Origin: Bacteroidaceae bacterium
GTDB taxonomy: Bacteria > Bacteroidota > Bacteroidia > Bacteroidales > Bacteroidaceae
NCBI GenBank assembly: GCA_024398715.1
Contig: JAKSIP010000003.1
Location: 62,001 to 126,000, forward strand
Direction of reading: 5' to 3'
Length of the DNA: 64,000 nt
The notes below the pieces were generated by a model. The model ran no database searches. It was given only the letters and a program-made list of their open reading frames with translations, and was not told the origin of the DNA. Below are positions 14,531 to 24,332 of the stretch, piece after piece. The translations under genes were made by a program, and so were the position numbers. Positions within the stretch are counted from its first letter, which is position 1; every line of letters starts with the position of its first letter.

Positions 14531-15960
14531 CAAATAACATTCCAATGAAAAAAATTTGTTGTGCAGCCTTGACCGGCTGTTTGGTTCTGTTATTGGAATC
14601 GTGTTACGGAAGCAGCCGTTCCACTCTTTCCATTGGTGGAGAGGTAACCGGTGTTTCCACGTATTCATACAAGGAGCCTACTCCTTTCGGAATGGTTCTT
14701 GTAAAACGCGGTTCAATAATGTTGGGTGGCGAACAGGAAGACTCGCTTTGGGGCTCCAATGTCCCGCAGAAAGAGGTTTCTGTTGAGTCTTTCTGGATGG
14801 ATGACAAAGAGGTTTCCAATGCAAAATACCGCCAGTTTGTATATTGGGTAAGAGATTCCATTATCCGTACACGTCTGGCAGATCCGCAATATGGGGGAGA
14901 CGAGTCATTTATGATTACAGAGGACAAGTACGGAGAACCGGTAACTCCACACCTTAACTGGTCAAAACCTATTCCATGGTCAAAGCCGGACGAGGACCAG
15001 CTACGTGCCATACAGAGCGTATATAAACGTCATCCGTTTACCGGTGAGGTTATGCTCGATGCCAGCCAGATGAACTACCGTTACCAGGTGTTTGACTACA
15101 CCCAGGCTGCCTTGCGCCGTAACCGTCTGAATCCTGAAGAACGTAACCGCAATACGGATATTACCACAGACCCCAACGAGGTGGTGATGATTTCCAAAGA
15201 TACGGCGTATGTTACCGAAGACGGTGTGATAGTAAGAGAAACGATAAACCGTCCGCTTACCGGTATGTATGATTTTGTCAATACGTATATTGTAAATATT
15301 TATCCTGATACAACGTGCTGGGTAAACGATTTCCCGAATTCAAACAACGAAACATATATGCGCCTGTATTTCTCCCATGCCGGTTATAACGATTATCCGG
15401 TTGTAGGAGTCAGCTGGGAACAGGCAAACGCTTTCTGTGCGTGGCGTACGGATTTCCTTCTGGCAGGACTTGGCCCACAGGCAAAATATGTCCAGCGGTA
15501 TCGTCTTCCCACCGAGGCTGAATGGGAATATGCCGCCCGCGGTCTTGAAAACAATAAATTCCCGTGGAAATATAGCGGTTCAAAGGATGAGAGCAGCTGT
15601 TATTATGCCAATTTCAAACCGGAACGCGGCAATTATTCAAAAGACGGCAGTCTGATAACAACAAAGGTGGCATCCTACAAGCCCAACAGTTTCGGACTTT
15701 ACGATATGGCCGGAAATGTTGCTGAATGGACTTCTACGGTATATACTCAGGCAGGTGTGCTGCAGATGAGCGACATGAATCCGGAACTGTCCTACAATGC
15801 TGCAAAAGAAGACCCGTATTACATGAAAAAGAAAACAATCCGTGGCGGTTCCTGGAAAGATCCGGAGAAGTTCATAGAATCATCATGGAGAACATACGAA
15901 TATCAGAATGAGCAGCGTTCATATATAGGATTCCGCTGTGTAAGAACCCAGGTTAACTAA
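14527..15960 (+). CDS. gldK: Type IX secretion ring lipoprotein GldK/PorK
   Basis: Encodes 477 residues. Lipoprotein signal with lipobox 'LLESC' (cysteine near 26). The body is a formylglycine-generating-enzyme-like (SUMF1) domain, recognised by 'MVLVKRGSIMLGG', 'YRLPTEAEWEYAARG' and 'RGGSWKDP'; GldK keeps this fold but has no known enzymatic role. With GldN it forms a large periplasmic ring tied to the outer membrane. It starts inside the porP stop codon and is 11 bases from gldL, consistent with one operon. Confidence 0.93.
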   Translation: MTNNIPMKKICCAALTGCLVLLLESCYGSSRSTLSIGGEVTGVSTYSYKEPTPFGMVLVKRGSIMLGGEQEDSLWGSNVPQKEVSVESFWMDDKEVSNAKYRQFVYWVRDSIIRTRLADPQYGGDESFMITEDKYGEPVTPHLNWSKPIPWSKPDEDQLRAIQSVYKRHPFTGEVMLDASQMNYRYQVFDYTQAALRRNRLNPEERNRNTDITTDPNEVVMISKDTAYVTEDGVIVRETINRPLTGMYDFVNTYIVNIYPDTTCWVNDFPNSNNETYMRLYFSHAGYNDYPVVGVSWEQANAFCAWRTDFLLAGLGPQAKYVQRYRLPTEAEWEYAARGLENNKFPWKYSGSKDESSCYYANFKPERGNYSKDGSLITTKVASYKPNSFGLYDMAGNVAEWTSTVYTQAGVLQMSDMNPELSYNAAKEDPYYMKKKTIRGGSWKDPEKFIESSWRTYEYQNEQRSYIGFRCVRTQVN

Positions 15961-15971
15961 AAATCAGAACA

Positions 15972-16646
15972 ATGGAAGAGAAAAATAAAGGCTTCATGAG
16001 CCGTTTTCAGGATTATCTTGATACAGAAAAAGGACGTGTACTGCTGAACTTTCTGTATAGTTGGGGTGCTGCTGTTGTAATTTTGGGCGCACTTTTCAAA
16101 CTGACACATATAGGCGGTGCGAATCTGATGCTTTTCATAGGTATGGGAACAGAGGTTCTGGTATTTTTCATATCGGGTTTTGAAAAGCCTTTCGTTCCAA
16201 AGCAGGACAATCAGGAACAGGAAGAGAATATCAGCGTAAATGTACAGACAGGCCATATTCAGGTAGAAAATGCAACAATTCCGCAGCCTGCAGGCAAGAC
16301 TGTTGTTGCCGGTGAATGCGGCAATATCGATATTGCAACTGTTGAAGAGTTCTCCAATCGGTATGTGGAGCGCGTCAAGGAACTTTCCGAAAAACTTGCC
16401 CGGATTTCGGAACAGAGCGAACACATGGCAGTAAGTACAAGTGAGATTGAGACTCTTGGACGCAACCTTACAAGCATCAACCGTTTCTACGAAATGCAGT
16501 TGCGCAGTGTCAGCTCCCAGATGGATACTATTGATATGATAGGAGAGAAGACCCGTCAGATGGTCAGTCAGATTGATGAGTTGAACCGTGCTTACGCAAG
16601 GATAGTAGAGGCGATGAAAGCAACCGGCATCAATAAACAGGCTTGA
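15972..16646 (+). CDS. gldL: Type IX secretion motor protein GldL/PorL
   Basis: Encodes 224 residues. Two N-terminal membrane helices (about 21-43 and 50-68) are followed by a long cytoplasmic helical tail. Glu61 in the second helix ('GMGTEVLVFF') corresponds to the conserved acidic residue needed for proton-driven motion in characterised GldL proteins. GldL forms a pentamer around two GldM chains. gldM follows four bases after the stop. Confidence 0.93.
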   Translation: MEEKNKGFMSRFQDYLDTEKGRVLLNFLYSWGAAVVILGALFKLTHIGGANLMLFIGMGTEVLVFFISGFEKPFVPKQDNQEQEENISVNVQTGHIQVENATIPQPAGKTVVAGECGNIDIATVEEFSNRYVERVKELSEKLARISEQSEHMAVSTSEIETLGRNLTSINRFYEMQLRSVSSQMDTIDMIGEKTRQMVSQIDELNRAYARIVEAMKATGINKQA

Positions 16647-16650
16647 AAAA

Positions 16651-18228
16651 ATGAAACGCAAGATAATAGAAAGACCGCAATCCCAGCGCCAGAAAATGAT
16701 AAACCTTATGTATATCGTTTTATTGGCGATGTTGGCTATGAACGTTTCCACAGATGTTCTTAACGGTTTTTCATTAGTTGAAGACAGTCTGCTGAAAAGT
16801 GCCCAGAACGCAACCAAGCAGAACAATGCCGCCTACAGGGAGTTTGAGCGCGCCTACAACAACAATAAAGAAAAAGTGGGCGAGTGGTATAAGAAGGCTA
16901 TGGTGGTGAAAGCAATGTCCGATAACCTGTATAATTTTGCCGACTCTCTCAAAATGCTTATAGCTATCGAGGCCGATGGTAAAGATGCAGATTTGAAACA
17001 TCTGAAAAACAGAGATGATCTTGAAGCCGCTACGCAGGTAATGCTGCACCCCAAAAGGGGAATGGGCAGGGAACTGTTTGAAAATATAGTATATTACCGT
17101 ATGGAAATCCTGAATATTGTAAGCGATACGCTGCAACGTGAAATCATACGCAACAGTTTTTCAACCGATGTCCCGGTTTCTGCAGGATCTCTTGGAAAGA
17201 ACTGGCAGGAGTATAATTTTGAGAACACTCCTGTAGCCGCAGCAATCACCATCCTTACAAAACTCCAGAACGATGTGCGCTATGCCGAGGGTCAGGTTCT
17301 GTATACGCTTCGTCAGGGAATAGACGTTGGCGATTTGAGAGTTAACGCTTTGAAGGCATACGTTATCCCCACAACGCAGAACGTAGTTCAGGGAAATGAT
17401 TTCTCCGGCCAGATCATTATGGCTGCAGTGGACACAACAGCCCGTCCGGCCATCTACATTGAAGGAAAGAAAATATCATCGCAGGACGGATATTTCCAGA
17501 TTCCTACAAGGAAGACGGGAGATTATACGCTGAAAGGTTATATGGAACTGAATCAGGGAGATAATGTGATACGCCGTGACTTTGAACAGAATTACAGCGT
17601 TGTTCCTCCATCGGCAACTGTTTCCGCCACTATGATGAACGTGCTGTATGCCGGTTATGACAATCCTGTCAGCATATCAGTTCCAGGGGTTACCGCCAAT
17701 AAGATTACGGCCTCAATCAAACGTGGTACGGCTTCAATCAGAAATAGCGGTGCAGGGTTCATAGTAACTCCAAAGTCTGTCGGTCAGGATGTTGTTATTG
17801 GCGTAGGGGCCAGACAAGGCAATAAAGTGCAAAGTATGGGTGAATATACATTCCGTGTACGTCAGTTGCCGGATCCTACTCCTTTCATAGAATATAAAGA
17901 TGCGAACGGGACTATCCAGCGTTACCGTGGCGGTGGCCAGCCGTTGCCAAAGCGTTTCCTTCTCAGTGCCCCTGGTATAGTGGCTGCCGTTGATGACGGA
18001 TTGCTGAATATCGGCTATAAGGTTATCAGTTTTGAAACCACATTCTTTGACAATGTTGGAAATGCCGTTTCGGAGTTGTCTGACGGAGACCGTTTCTCGC
18101 AGCGTCAGATAGCAACGTTCAACAAGCTTACCCGTGGCAAGCGCTTCTATATACAACGGGTAAAAGCGCAGGGTCCAGATGGAATTGAACGTCAGCTTAC
18201 AACATCTTTGGAAGTTATTGTGCAATAA
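16651..18228 (+). CDS. gldM: Type IX secretion motor protein GldM/PorM
   Basis: Encodes 525 residues. A basic N-terminus with 'RQKMINLMYIVLLAML' gives the single membrane helix that packs inside the GldL ring, followed by several beta-sandwich domains in the periplasm that carry torque to the GldK/GldN ring. Length is as expected for the family. gldN starts 16 bases downstream. Confidence 0.93.
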   Translation: MKRKIIERPQSQRQKMINLMYIVLLAMLAMNVSTDVLNGFSLVEDSLLKSAQNATKQNNAAYREFERAYNNNKEKVGEWYKKAMVVKAMSDNLYNFADSLKMLIAIEADGKDADLKHLKNRDDLEAATQVMLHPKRGMGRELFENIVYYRMEILNIVSDTLQREIIRNSFSTDVPVSAGSLGKNWQEYNFENTPVAAAITILTKLQNDVRYAEGQVLYTLRQGIDVGDLRVNALKAYVIPTTQNVVQGNDFSGQIIMAAVDTTARPAIYIEGKKISSQDGYFQIPTRKTGDYTLKGYMELNQGDNVIRRDFEQNYSVVPPSATVSATMMNVLYAGYDNPVSISVPGVTANKITASIKRGTASIRNSGAGFIVTPKSVGQDVVIGVGARQGNKVQSMGEYTFRVRQLPDPTPFIEYKDANGTIQRYRGGGQPLPKRFLLSAPGIVAAVDDGLLNIGYKVISFETTFFDNVGNAVSELSDGDRFSQRQIATFNKLTRGKRFYIQRVKAQGPDGIERQLTTSLEVIVQ

Positions 18229-18244
18229 GAAAAATAGTGATGTT

Positions 18245-19234
18245 ATGAAACATATATTGTTATTGACTGTAGGTTTTGCCGCAAGTATTATGGCTGTAGC
18301 CCAGCCGGCACGCAGAATTCAGGAACAGCAGCAGCGCGCGGAGCAGGGTCCGGCAACAGAGCTGTCTCCACGTGCCCGTGCCCAGTACAACACCCAGTCT
18401 GCTCTTGAAACCGATGTGGAGTGGAGCCGTGATATTTACCGCGAGTTGGACCTTACGCTTGAGCGTAATGCCGCTCTATATTATCCTTCCGAGCCTCTTG
18501 GCGAGCAGGTCAATTTCTTTACCATGATTTTCCGTCTTCTGTTGGATGGCAAGATCAAGGCATACGAGTACAGATTGGACGGCAACGAACTCTTTACCAA
18601 AGACAATGAACTTGACATAAAGAACATGTTGGAAAAGTTCTACATCTATTATACGGAGGACGAAAGCGGCAGACTTTCTGTTGAGCTTGTTGATATTCCA
18701 TGTTCCCAGGTCTTGAAATATTACATCAAGGAAACAAATTATGTGGACCGTCGTACCTCTACATATTCCACTCACGTAATGGCAATATGTCCGGTGCTGA
18801 TGAGAGACGATTTCGGTTCAGCTGCTGTTCCTTACCCCATGTTCTGGCTTGACTACAATGATATAAGTTCCTACTTGCGCATGACACCTGCCATGACAAG
18901 CAGTTACAACAATACACGTAACATGTCTCTTGACGATTATTTTGTTATGCGTCGCTACGAAGGCAAGATTTACAAGACCAGCAATCTGCAGAACAAGCCT
19001 CTTGCAGACTATTGTCTGACAGATTCCGCTATGAATGCGGAGCAGGCAAAGATTGAAAGTGAACTGTCTTCTTTCGAAAGCCAGCTTTGGAACAGTACCT
19101 CGGAAAAGCCTGTGGTCAGGGAACCTGTTCATGATCCGGAGCCGGCCGTGGAAAAGCCCCAAAAACAGCCCAAGGCTGAAAATAGGCCGGCTGCAACAGA
19201 AAAACCAAGAATAAGTGTACGGCGTGAAAGATAA
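18245..19234 (+). CDS. gldN: Type IX secretion ring protein GldN/PorN
   Basis: Encodes 329 residues from ATG 18245. Signal peptide ends 'IMAVAQP', and the central GldN domain contains 'LFRLLLDG'-like and 'PMFWLDYNDI'-type conserved stretches. The C-terminal 45 residues are proline-, lysine- and glutamate-rich, a low-complexity tail. An upstream in-frame ATG at 18179 lies inside gldM and would spoil the signal peptide, so it is rejected. GldN joins GldK in the outer-membrane-linked ring. Last gene of the cluster, since a new promoter follows. Confidence 0.9.
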   Translation: MKHILLLTVGFAASIMAVAQPARRIQEQQQRAEQGPATELSPRARAQYNTQSALETDVEWSRDIYRELDLTLERNAALYYPSEPLGEQVNFFTMIFRLLLDGKIKAYEYRLDGNELFTKDNELDIKNMLEKFYIYYTEDESGRLSVELVDIPCSQVLKYYIKETNYVDRRTSTYSTHVMAICPVLMRDDFGSAAVPYPMFWLDYNDISSYLRMTPAMTSSYNNTRNMSLDDYFVMRRYEGKIYKTSNLQNKPLADYCLTDSAMNAEQAKIESELSSFESQLWNSTSEKPVVREPVHDPEPAVEKPQKQPKAENRPAATEKPRISVRRER

Positions 19235-19238
19235 TTTG

Positions 19239-19246
19239 TATCTTTG
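19239..19246 (+). promoter_or_regulatory. -7 box TATCTTTG before the porin-like gene
   Basis: Perfect TAnnTTTG match beginning five bases after the gldN stop codon and 28 bases before the next ATG. No good -33 TTTG is visible at the usual distance. Confidence 0.65.
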
Positions 19247-19273
19247 CGTCATAATCAACTATTTGAGAAAAAA

Positions 19274-19903
19274 ATGAAAAAGTTTGCAATGATTTTAGCT
19301 GTCGCAGCACTTGTGGTAGCTATGCCGTCCAAGGCTGAGAATAAATTTCAGATTGGTATCAAGGCTCAGGGAAACCTTGTAGTCAACGATGTAAATGATC
19401 TTAAGAACACCAACATTACCAAAGGGGAGAGTTATTCCGGATTTTCTGCCGGTGTTGTATTGAAAACCCCATCTTTGTTAGGTTTCTCCCTCAACCTGTC
19501 AGGTCTTTATTCATGGAATAACCAGAAAATTGAGGACACAACCATCAAACAGAATTTTATTGATGTTCCTTTGAACCTTCGCTGGCAGTTCGGTTTCAAG
19601 AATTTTGGAATATTCCTTCAGGCAGGATATGAGTTTGATTTCAATATTGGCAGCAAGGAATATAAGATTGAATCAAAAGATGCTCAGGGTGTTGTAACAG
19701 AAATGGGAGACTTTATTGCAAACAAAACAAGACAGGGCGCAAACCTTGGACTTGGTGTAATGCTGTTCGGTCATCTTGAGGTTGCTGCAAATTACCACTG
19801 GTCATTCGGAGACGATTCAGAACTCAAGGATGCACTTGACAATATCAAGGATATCAAGTTGGGTACCCAGCAGTTGCAGTTAGGTGTAGCATATTACTTC
19901 TAA
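19274..19903 (+). CDS. Outer-membrane beta-barrel (porin-like) protein
   Basis: Encodes 209 residues. Signal peptide 'MKKFAMILAVAALVVAMPSKA', then about eight amphipathic strands ending in 'QLGVAYYF', a terminal aromatic used by the BAM machinery. The layout is that of the small Bacteroidota OmpW/opacity-like barrels (PF13568 type). The ATG at 19274 gives the signal peptide directly; the in-frame ATG at 19244 overlaps the promoter box. Function unknown. Confidence 0.75.
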   Translation: MKKFAMILAVAALVVAMPSKAENKFQIGIKAQGNLVVNDVNDLKNTNITKGESYSGFSAGVVLKTPSLLGFSLNLSGLYSWNNQKIEDTTIKQNFIDVPLNLRWQFGFKNFGIFLQAGYEFDFNIGSKEYKIESKDAQGVVTEMGDFIANKTRQGANLGLGVMLFGHLEVAANYHWSFGDDSELKDALDNIKDIKLGTQQLQLGVAYYF

Positions 19904-19915
19904 TAAAACATTACC

Positions 19916-22165
19916 TTGTACTATGTTGATGTAATACTTCCATTACCGCTCCGTACATTGTTCACTTACGGGGTAGCAGACAACATAGGCAGGAAATTGA
20001 CAGCTGGCTGTAGAGCCCTGGTTCCTTTCGGAAAGAAGGACAAAGGCTATACAGCCATTGTTGTATCTGTACATAACAGAAAACCGGCTGGATATCAGGT
20101 AAAAAACATATTGGATTGTCCGGATGAGAAACCTGTGTTCACCCCGCTCCAAATGGAGCTCCTCAGTTGGATCTCATCTTACTATATGGCTCCTCTTGGC
20201 GATGTGGTCAAATGTATGCTGCCCTCTTTATTGCGTGGTGGTGATGACAATCCGGCGCAGTACAAACCCAAATATGTACAGTTTCTGAGATTGGCCGGTA
20301 ACGCTTTTTCCCAAACATCACTATCCGGGCTTACCGCCAAACAACTGGCATTGCTTGACTGTTACAAAGAGTTGTCAGGTTATAATGCCAATGGAGTTGA
20401 AATGGCCCAGATATCAAAAAAAGCACTTCTTGAACGTGCTTTGTGCAGCGATGTTCCCTTAAATGCCTTGCTTGAAAGACAGATTCTTGAATATTACAGG
20501 GTTCAGGTAGGACGCATACCTGAGTATAATGGTGAACTGATGTCTCCCAAAGAGTTGTCAGTGGCTCAGAACAGGGCAAAAGAGAGTATTGAAGAGGCAT
20601 TCAGGGCACGGAAAGTGTGCCTTCTTCACGGAGCAACGGCATCGGGCAAAACAGAAATCTATATTCACCTGATCAAAAACGTTATCCAAAGCGGGGGACA
20701 GGCATTGTTCATGTTGCCGGAGATTGCCCTTACCATACAGATTATGAAACGTCTTCAGGTAGTATTTGGAGACGATATGATAGTGTATCATTCGGCCATG
20801 AGTCAGAATGAACGTGTTGAAGTGTGGAACAGACAGTTGGGAAACAATCCCTACAAAGTGGTTGTTGGACCGCGTTCCGCTCTGATGCTTCCTTACTCCA
20901 ATCTTAAACTGGTGGTGGTTGACGAGGAGCATGATTCAAGTTACAAGCAGTCCGATTCATCGCCGCGCTATAACGGACGCGACTGTGCCGTCTGGCTTGC
21001 AAAGAAGTGCGGGGCGGATGTGTTGCTGGGCTCTGCCACGCCTTGTATTGAAAGTTATTACAATGCTCTGAGCGGCAAATATTCACTGGTGGAACTGGAG
21101 GGAAGGTACAGCAATATCGAACCTCCACGTGTTGAGGTTGCCGATATGTATCAGCTGCACAGAAAAAAGATCATTAAAGGATATTTTGCTCCAGTACTGC
21201 TTCTGGAAATTCAGAAAGCCCTTGAAAGCGGGCGTCAGGCAATCATTTTCCAGAACAGACGCGGATACACTCCCGTTCTTATGTGCAAGGACTGCGGTTG
21301 GACTGCCGAGTGTGACAACTGCAGCACCACGCTTACGTATCATAAGTCTGAATCAAAACTCTCCTGCCATTACTGCTCCGGCAGCTATCCCATTCCGCAA
21401 TGCTGTCCCAAATGCGGTTCCGGATCATTTACCGTTAAGGGGTTGGGAACTGAACGCATCCAGGAACAGTTGGAACAATTGTTCCCCAATGCCGGTGTGG
21501 CACGTCTTGATCTTGACAGTGCCAATACTGTTGCCCAGTATAATGCCGTTCTGCATTCATTTCACGAACGTGAATTCCAGATTCTTGTTGGAACGCAGAT
21601 GGTCACCAAAGGCCTGGATTTTGACGGTGTCAGTGTAGTTGGTATAATGCAGGGTCAGAATTTGGGTGCAAAGGTAGATTTCAGGGCATCTGAAAGAGCC
21701 TATCAGCTTATGGTTCAGGTTGCCGGCAGAGCCGGCAGAAAAGACCGTCGCGGAACTGTTGTACTTCAGACTACACAACCTGACGATCCTATAGTACAAC
21801 ACGTGGTGAACAATGACTACAAGGGTTTTTACAGGCAAATAATACAGGAACGTAAAGATCTGTCATATCCGCCGTTCTGCAGACTGGTAGAGATTCTTGT
21901 AAAACACCGTAACGCCGGTACAGCCACATCGGGAGCAAACAGGCTGGCCGATAAATTGAGAACCGGGCTTGGCTGTAATGTGCTTGGTCCGGAGCTTCCT
22001 GCCATTGACAGGATAGGAATGCTGAATATCCGCAGGATTCTTGTAAAAATTGAGGGTACACTCTCTGTCTCGGGCGTAAAGGAATTTGTCTGCAACTCTG
22101 CAGACAGCCTGCAGGAGCAGCCGTATTATGCCGGGTTGCAGATAGTATTCAATGTGGATCCTTAA
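19916..22165 (+). CDS. priA: Primosomal protein N' (replication restart helicase PriA)
   Basis: Encodes 749 residues from a TTG start. The family normally begins at '.YADVILPLPL', which matches the second residue here, and no ATG or GTG fits. Domains: 3' DNA-binding region (1-100), Walker A 'GATASGKTE' (239-247), 'DEEH' (336-339), and an eight-cysteine zinc-binding segment (457-500) inserted between the helicase lobes. PriA recognises stalled forks and reloads the replicative helicase. It starts 13 bases after the porin-like stop codon. Confidence 0.95.
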   Translation: MYYVDVILPLPLRTLFTYGVADNIGRKLTAGCRALVPFGKKDKGYTAIVVSVHNRKPAGYQVKNILDCPDEKPVFTPLQMELLSWISSYYMAPLGDVVKCMLPSLLRGGDDNPAQYKPKYVQFLRLAGNAFSQTSLSGLTAKQLALLDCYKELSGYNANGVEMAQISKKALLERALCSDVPLNALLERQILEYYRVQVGRIPEYNGELMSPKELSVAQNRAKESIEEAFRARKVCLLHGATASGKTEIYIHLIKNVIQSGGQALFMLPEIALTIQIMKRLQVVFGDDMIVYHSAMSQNERVEVWNRQLGNNPYKVVVGPRSALMLPYSNLKLVVVDEEHDSSYKQSDSSPRYNGRDCAVWLAKKCGADVLLGSATPCIESYYNALSGKYSLVELEGRYSNIEPPRVEVADMYQLHRKKIIKGYFAPVLLLEIQKALESGRQAIIFQNRRGYTPVLMCKDCGWTAECDNCSTTLTYHKSESKLSCHYCSGSYPIPQCCPKCGSGSFTVKGLGTERIQEQLEQLFPNAGVARLDLDSANTVAQYNAVLHSFHEREFQILVGTQMVTKGLDFDGVSVVGIMQGQNLGAKVDFRASERAYQLMVQVAGRAGRKDRRGTVVLQTTQPDDPIVQHVVNNDYKGFYRQIIQERKDLSYPPFCRLVEILVKHRNAGTATSGANRLADKLRTGLGCNVLGPELPAIDRIGMLNIRRILVKIEGTLSVSGVKEFVCNSADSLQEQPYYAGLQIVFNVDP

Positions 22166-22170
22166 GCAGA

Positions 22171-24222
22171 CTATCTTTGATTCGGATAACTGATTCGGGT
22201 GTGGTTGATACTCTTCAATTTCTCTTTGAAGACCTCTTTTACCGTAGTTATTTCCAGCAGAGTAATAGGTGCGTAGTCAAACATGTGGTCTGAAACCTGT
22301 CCGTTTATAATACGGTCAACCAATTCGGAAATGGTCTCCTCGCTGTAGTCCTTAAGGCTGCGTGATGCCGCCTCAACTGCATCTGCCATCATCAGAATGG
22401 CGGTTTCTTTATAGCGTGGTGCAGGCCCGGGATATGTAAAAGGCTCTTTGTTGATTTCCACACCCGGATTCTGGTTAACACTTGACAGATAGAAATATTT
22501 CACAAGCCCTTTGCCGTGATGCTGTGCAATACAGTCCTTGATGAGTTGCGGAAGCTTGTATTTGTCTGCCAGTTCCAGACCTTGTGTAACGTGGCTTATG
22601 ATAATCTTGGCACTCTCTTCAAAGTTTATCATGTCATGCGGGTTCTTGCCTTTCTGATTTTCAGTAAAATAGACCGGGCTCTTCATTTTTCCTATATCGT
22701 GATAAAGGGCGCCTGTTCTTGCAAACTGTGCATTCGCGCCAATGGCATTCGCGCCCTCGGCAGCTAAAACGGATACCTGCATGCTGTGTTGGAATGTTCC
22801 CGGGGCAGTTTCTGAAAGTTCTCTCAAAAGCGGGTGATTGATATTGGACAATTCAACAAGCGTAACATTGCTTGCAAAACCGAATACTTTCTCAACAATA
22901 AAGAGCAACGGGTAGGTAAACAGCAGTAATGCGGCATTGATGCAGAATGCAAAGAACATTTTGTAGTTTATTGACGATATGCTTTCCAGATGTATGAGCT
23001 GTGTTCCAAAAAACAGAATGGAATATGTAATCAGAATAAGTACGGTTGTCTTGAACAGTTGTGAACGCTGGGACAGCTCATGCATGCTGTATATTGCCAG
23101 CAGACCGGTAACCAACTGCAGTATTATAAACTCTGCCTGTGAACAGAACAGCAGTGATGTAATCATTATCTGTATCAGATAAGTCATGAATGCCGTACGC
23201 GAATCCATGAAAATTCTCAAAACGATAGCAGACATGGTAAACGGAAGTATGTAAATGTTCTGGCTTGAGAATATTGTGAATGCTCCGGTTATTACCTGAG
23301 AGAATGATATGCAGGCGAATATAAGCAGCAATTTGTGATTGTTCTTTATGACAGACGGCCTGTAGACGCAGAGGAATATTCCCAGAACAGCAAACGCCAC
23401 CAGGCAGAATAGAATCTCTCCGATTATGGTTGTGCGGTGGTATTCCTTTGAATAATTCATCTCCCCAATCTTGTTTTCAAGAGACTGGATAATCTGATAT
23501 GTGTTTTCGTCAACAATGGAACCGTAATCAATGATTTTCTGTCCTTCAACAACCTGTCCCTTGTAGCGCGAAACCTTGTCCATAAGCTCTGTCAGTTCCT
23601 GTTCGGAGCGCTCCATGTCATAATCAAGGTTGGGCTCAAGCTGTTTGTCCAGATTGCAAGCCTGGATAATCTGCTTGTCTATAGGAGATTTGATTCCGGA
23701 AATTATGGTTACGTACGCATCTTTCGTACTGTGAATCTTTTTCTTGTCAATCTGCTGGGCCTGTGTCCTGTTGTACACTTTGATATAGTCCGCTTTGCTG
23801 CCCGAAATATTCTCATAATCCGTTTCACTGCAAATGCCGGTCTTGTACAATTGGGTTACAGAGTAAACAATTTCACGGTAGAGTGAATCAGGAACTGAGA
23901 AAAGATTGCTTTTCATAGCCTGTCTGATAGCTTGTATGGCAGACTGCTCCTTTTCAGTATCTCTGATATAGTATGGGGCAAAACTGTTTCTTATGCTGTC
24001 AAGTTCCCGCTCAAAATTCTTCTGGCTTTTCTCTATTGAAAAAGTCATTGGGGCAATAAGGGTCTCGTGAGCCCACGGCGTGCCCAGGGTATAAGTGTAA
24101 TTCTCTGATTTTTCAAAGATGATTGGAAGGGAAAGCGATACGCATATGGAAATAACGGATAATATGCATATTCTTATTATGTATTTTTTTTCTACCGGTT
24201 TATGTTCTTTCTTAAGTTTCAT
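22171..24222 (-). CDS. 7TM-HD family phosphodiesterase (PgpH-like)
   Basis: Encodes 683 residues. One membrane helix (14-33), a long extracytoplasmic 7TMR-HDED domain (about 45-260), a block of seven membrane helices (about 265-445) and a cytoplasmic HD domain with H479 and 'HDIGK' (508-512). In Listeria the homologue PgpH breaks down cyclic di-AMP; the same substrate is likely but not shown here. It converges on priA with a gap of only five bases and is divergent from gltX. Confidence 0.9.
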   Translation of the reverse strand: MKLKKEHKPVEKKYIIRICILSVISICVSLSLPIIFEKSENYTYTLGTPWAHETLIAPMTFSIEKSQKNFERELDSIRNSFAPYYIRDTEKEQSAIQAIRQAMKSNLFSVPDSLYREIVYSVTQLYKTGICSETDYENISGSKADYIKVYNRTQAQQIDKKKIHSTKDAYVTIISGIKSPIDKQIIQACNLDKQLEPNLDYDMERSEQELTELMDKVSRYKGQVVEGQKIIDYGSIVDENTYQIIQSLENKIGEMNYSKEYHRTTIIGEILFCLVAFAVLGIFLCVYRPSVIKNNHKLLLIFACISFSQVITGAFTIFSSQNIYILPFTMSAIVLRIFMDSRTAFMTYLIQIMITSLLFCSQAEFIILQLVTGLLAIYSMHELSQRSQLFKTTVLILITYSILFFGTQLIHLESISSINYKMFFAFCINAALLLFTYPLLFIVEKVFGFASNVTLVELSNINHPLLRELSETAPGTFQHSMQVSVLAAEGANAIGANAQFARTGALYHDIGKMKSPVYFTENQKGKNPHDMINFEESAKIIISHVTQGLELADKYKLPQLIKDCIAQHHGKGLVKYFYLSSVNQNPGVEINKEPFTYPGPAPRYKETAILMMADAVEAASRSLKDYSEETISELVDRIINGQVSDHMFDYAPITLLEITTVKEVFKEKLKSINHTRISYPNQR

Positions 24223-24246
24223 AAGTTGTGATTGTTTTTGACAGAA

Positions 24247-24254
24247 TAAAGGTA
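24247..24254 (-). promoter_or_regulatory. -7-like box TACCTTTA for the PgpH-like gene
   Basis: Read on the minus strand it is TACCTTTA, one base from TAnnTTTG, about 25 bases before the gene start. Back to back with the gltX promoter. Confidence 0.45.
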
Positions 24255-24296
24255 CAGTTTTTTTTGGAGAACCGTCTTCTTCTCGGCAAAAATAAC

Positions 24297-24304
24297 TACA
24301 TTTG
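24297..24304 (+). promoter_or_regulatory. -7 box TACATTTG before gltX
   Basis: Perfect TAnnTTTG, 29 bases before the gltX ATG. The -33 element is weak. Confidence 0.65.
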
Positions 24305-24332
24305 CAGGATTTTTTTTAAATAAACTGTCAAA

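Noticed and set aside
15957..16826. 289-residue frame antisense to gldL and gldM
   Set aside because: Shadow of two well-supported genes, cysteine-rich and without a family.
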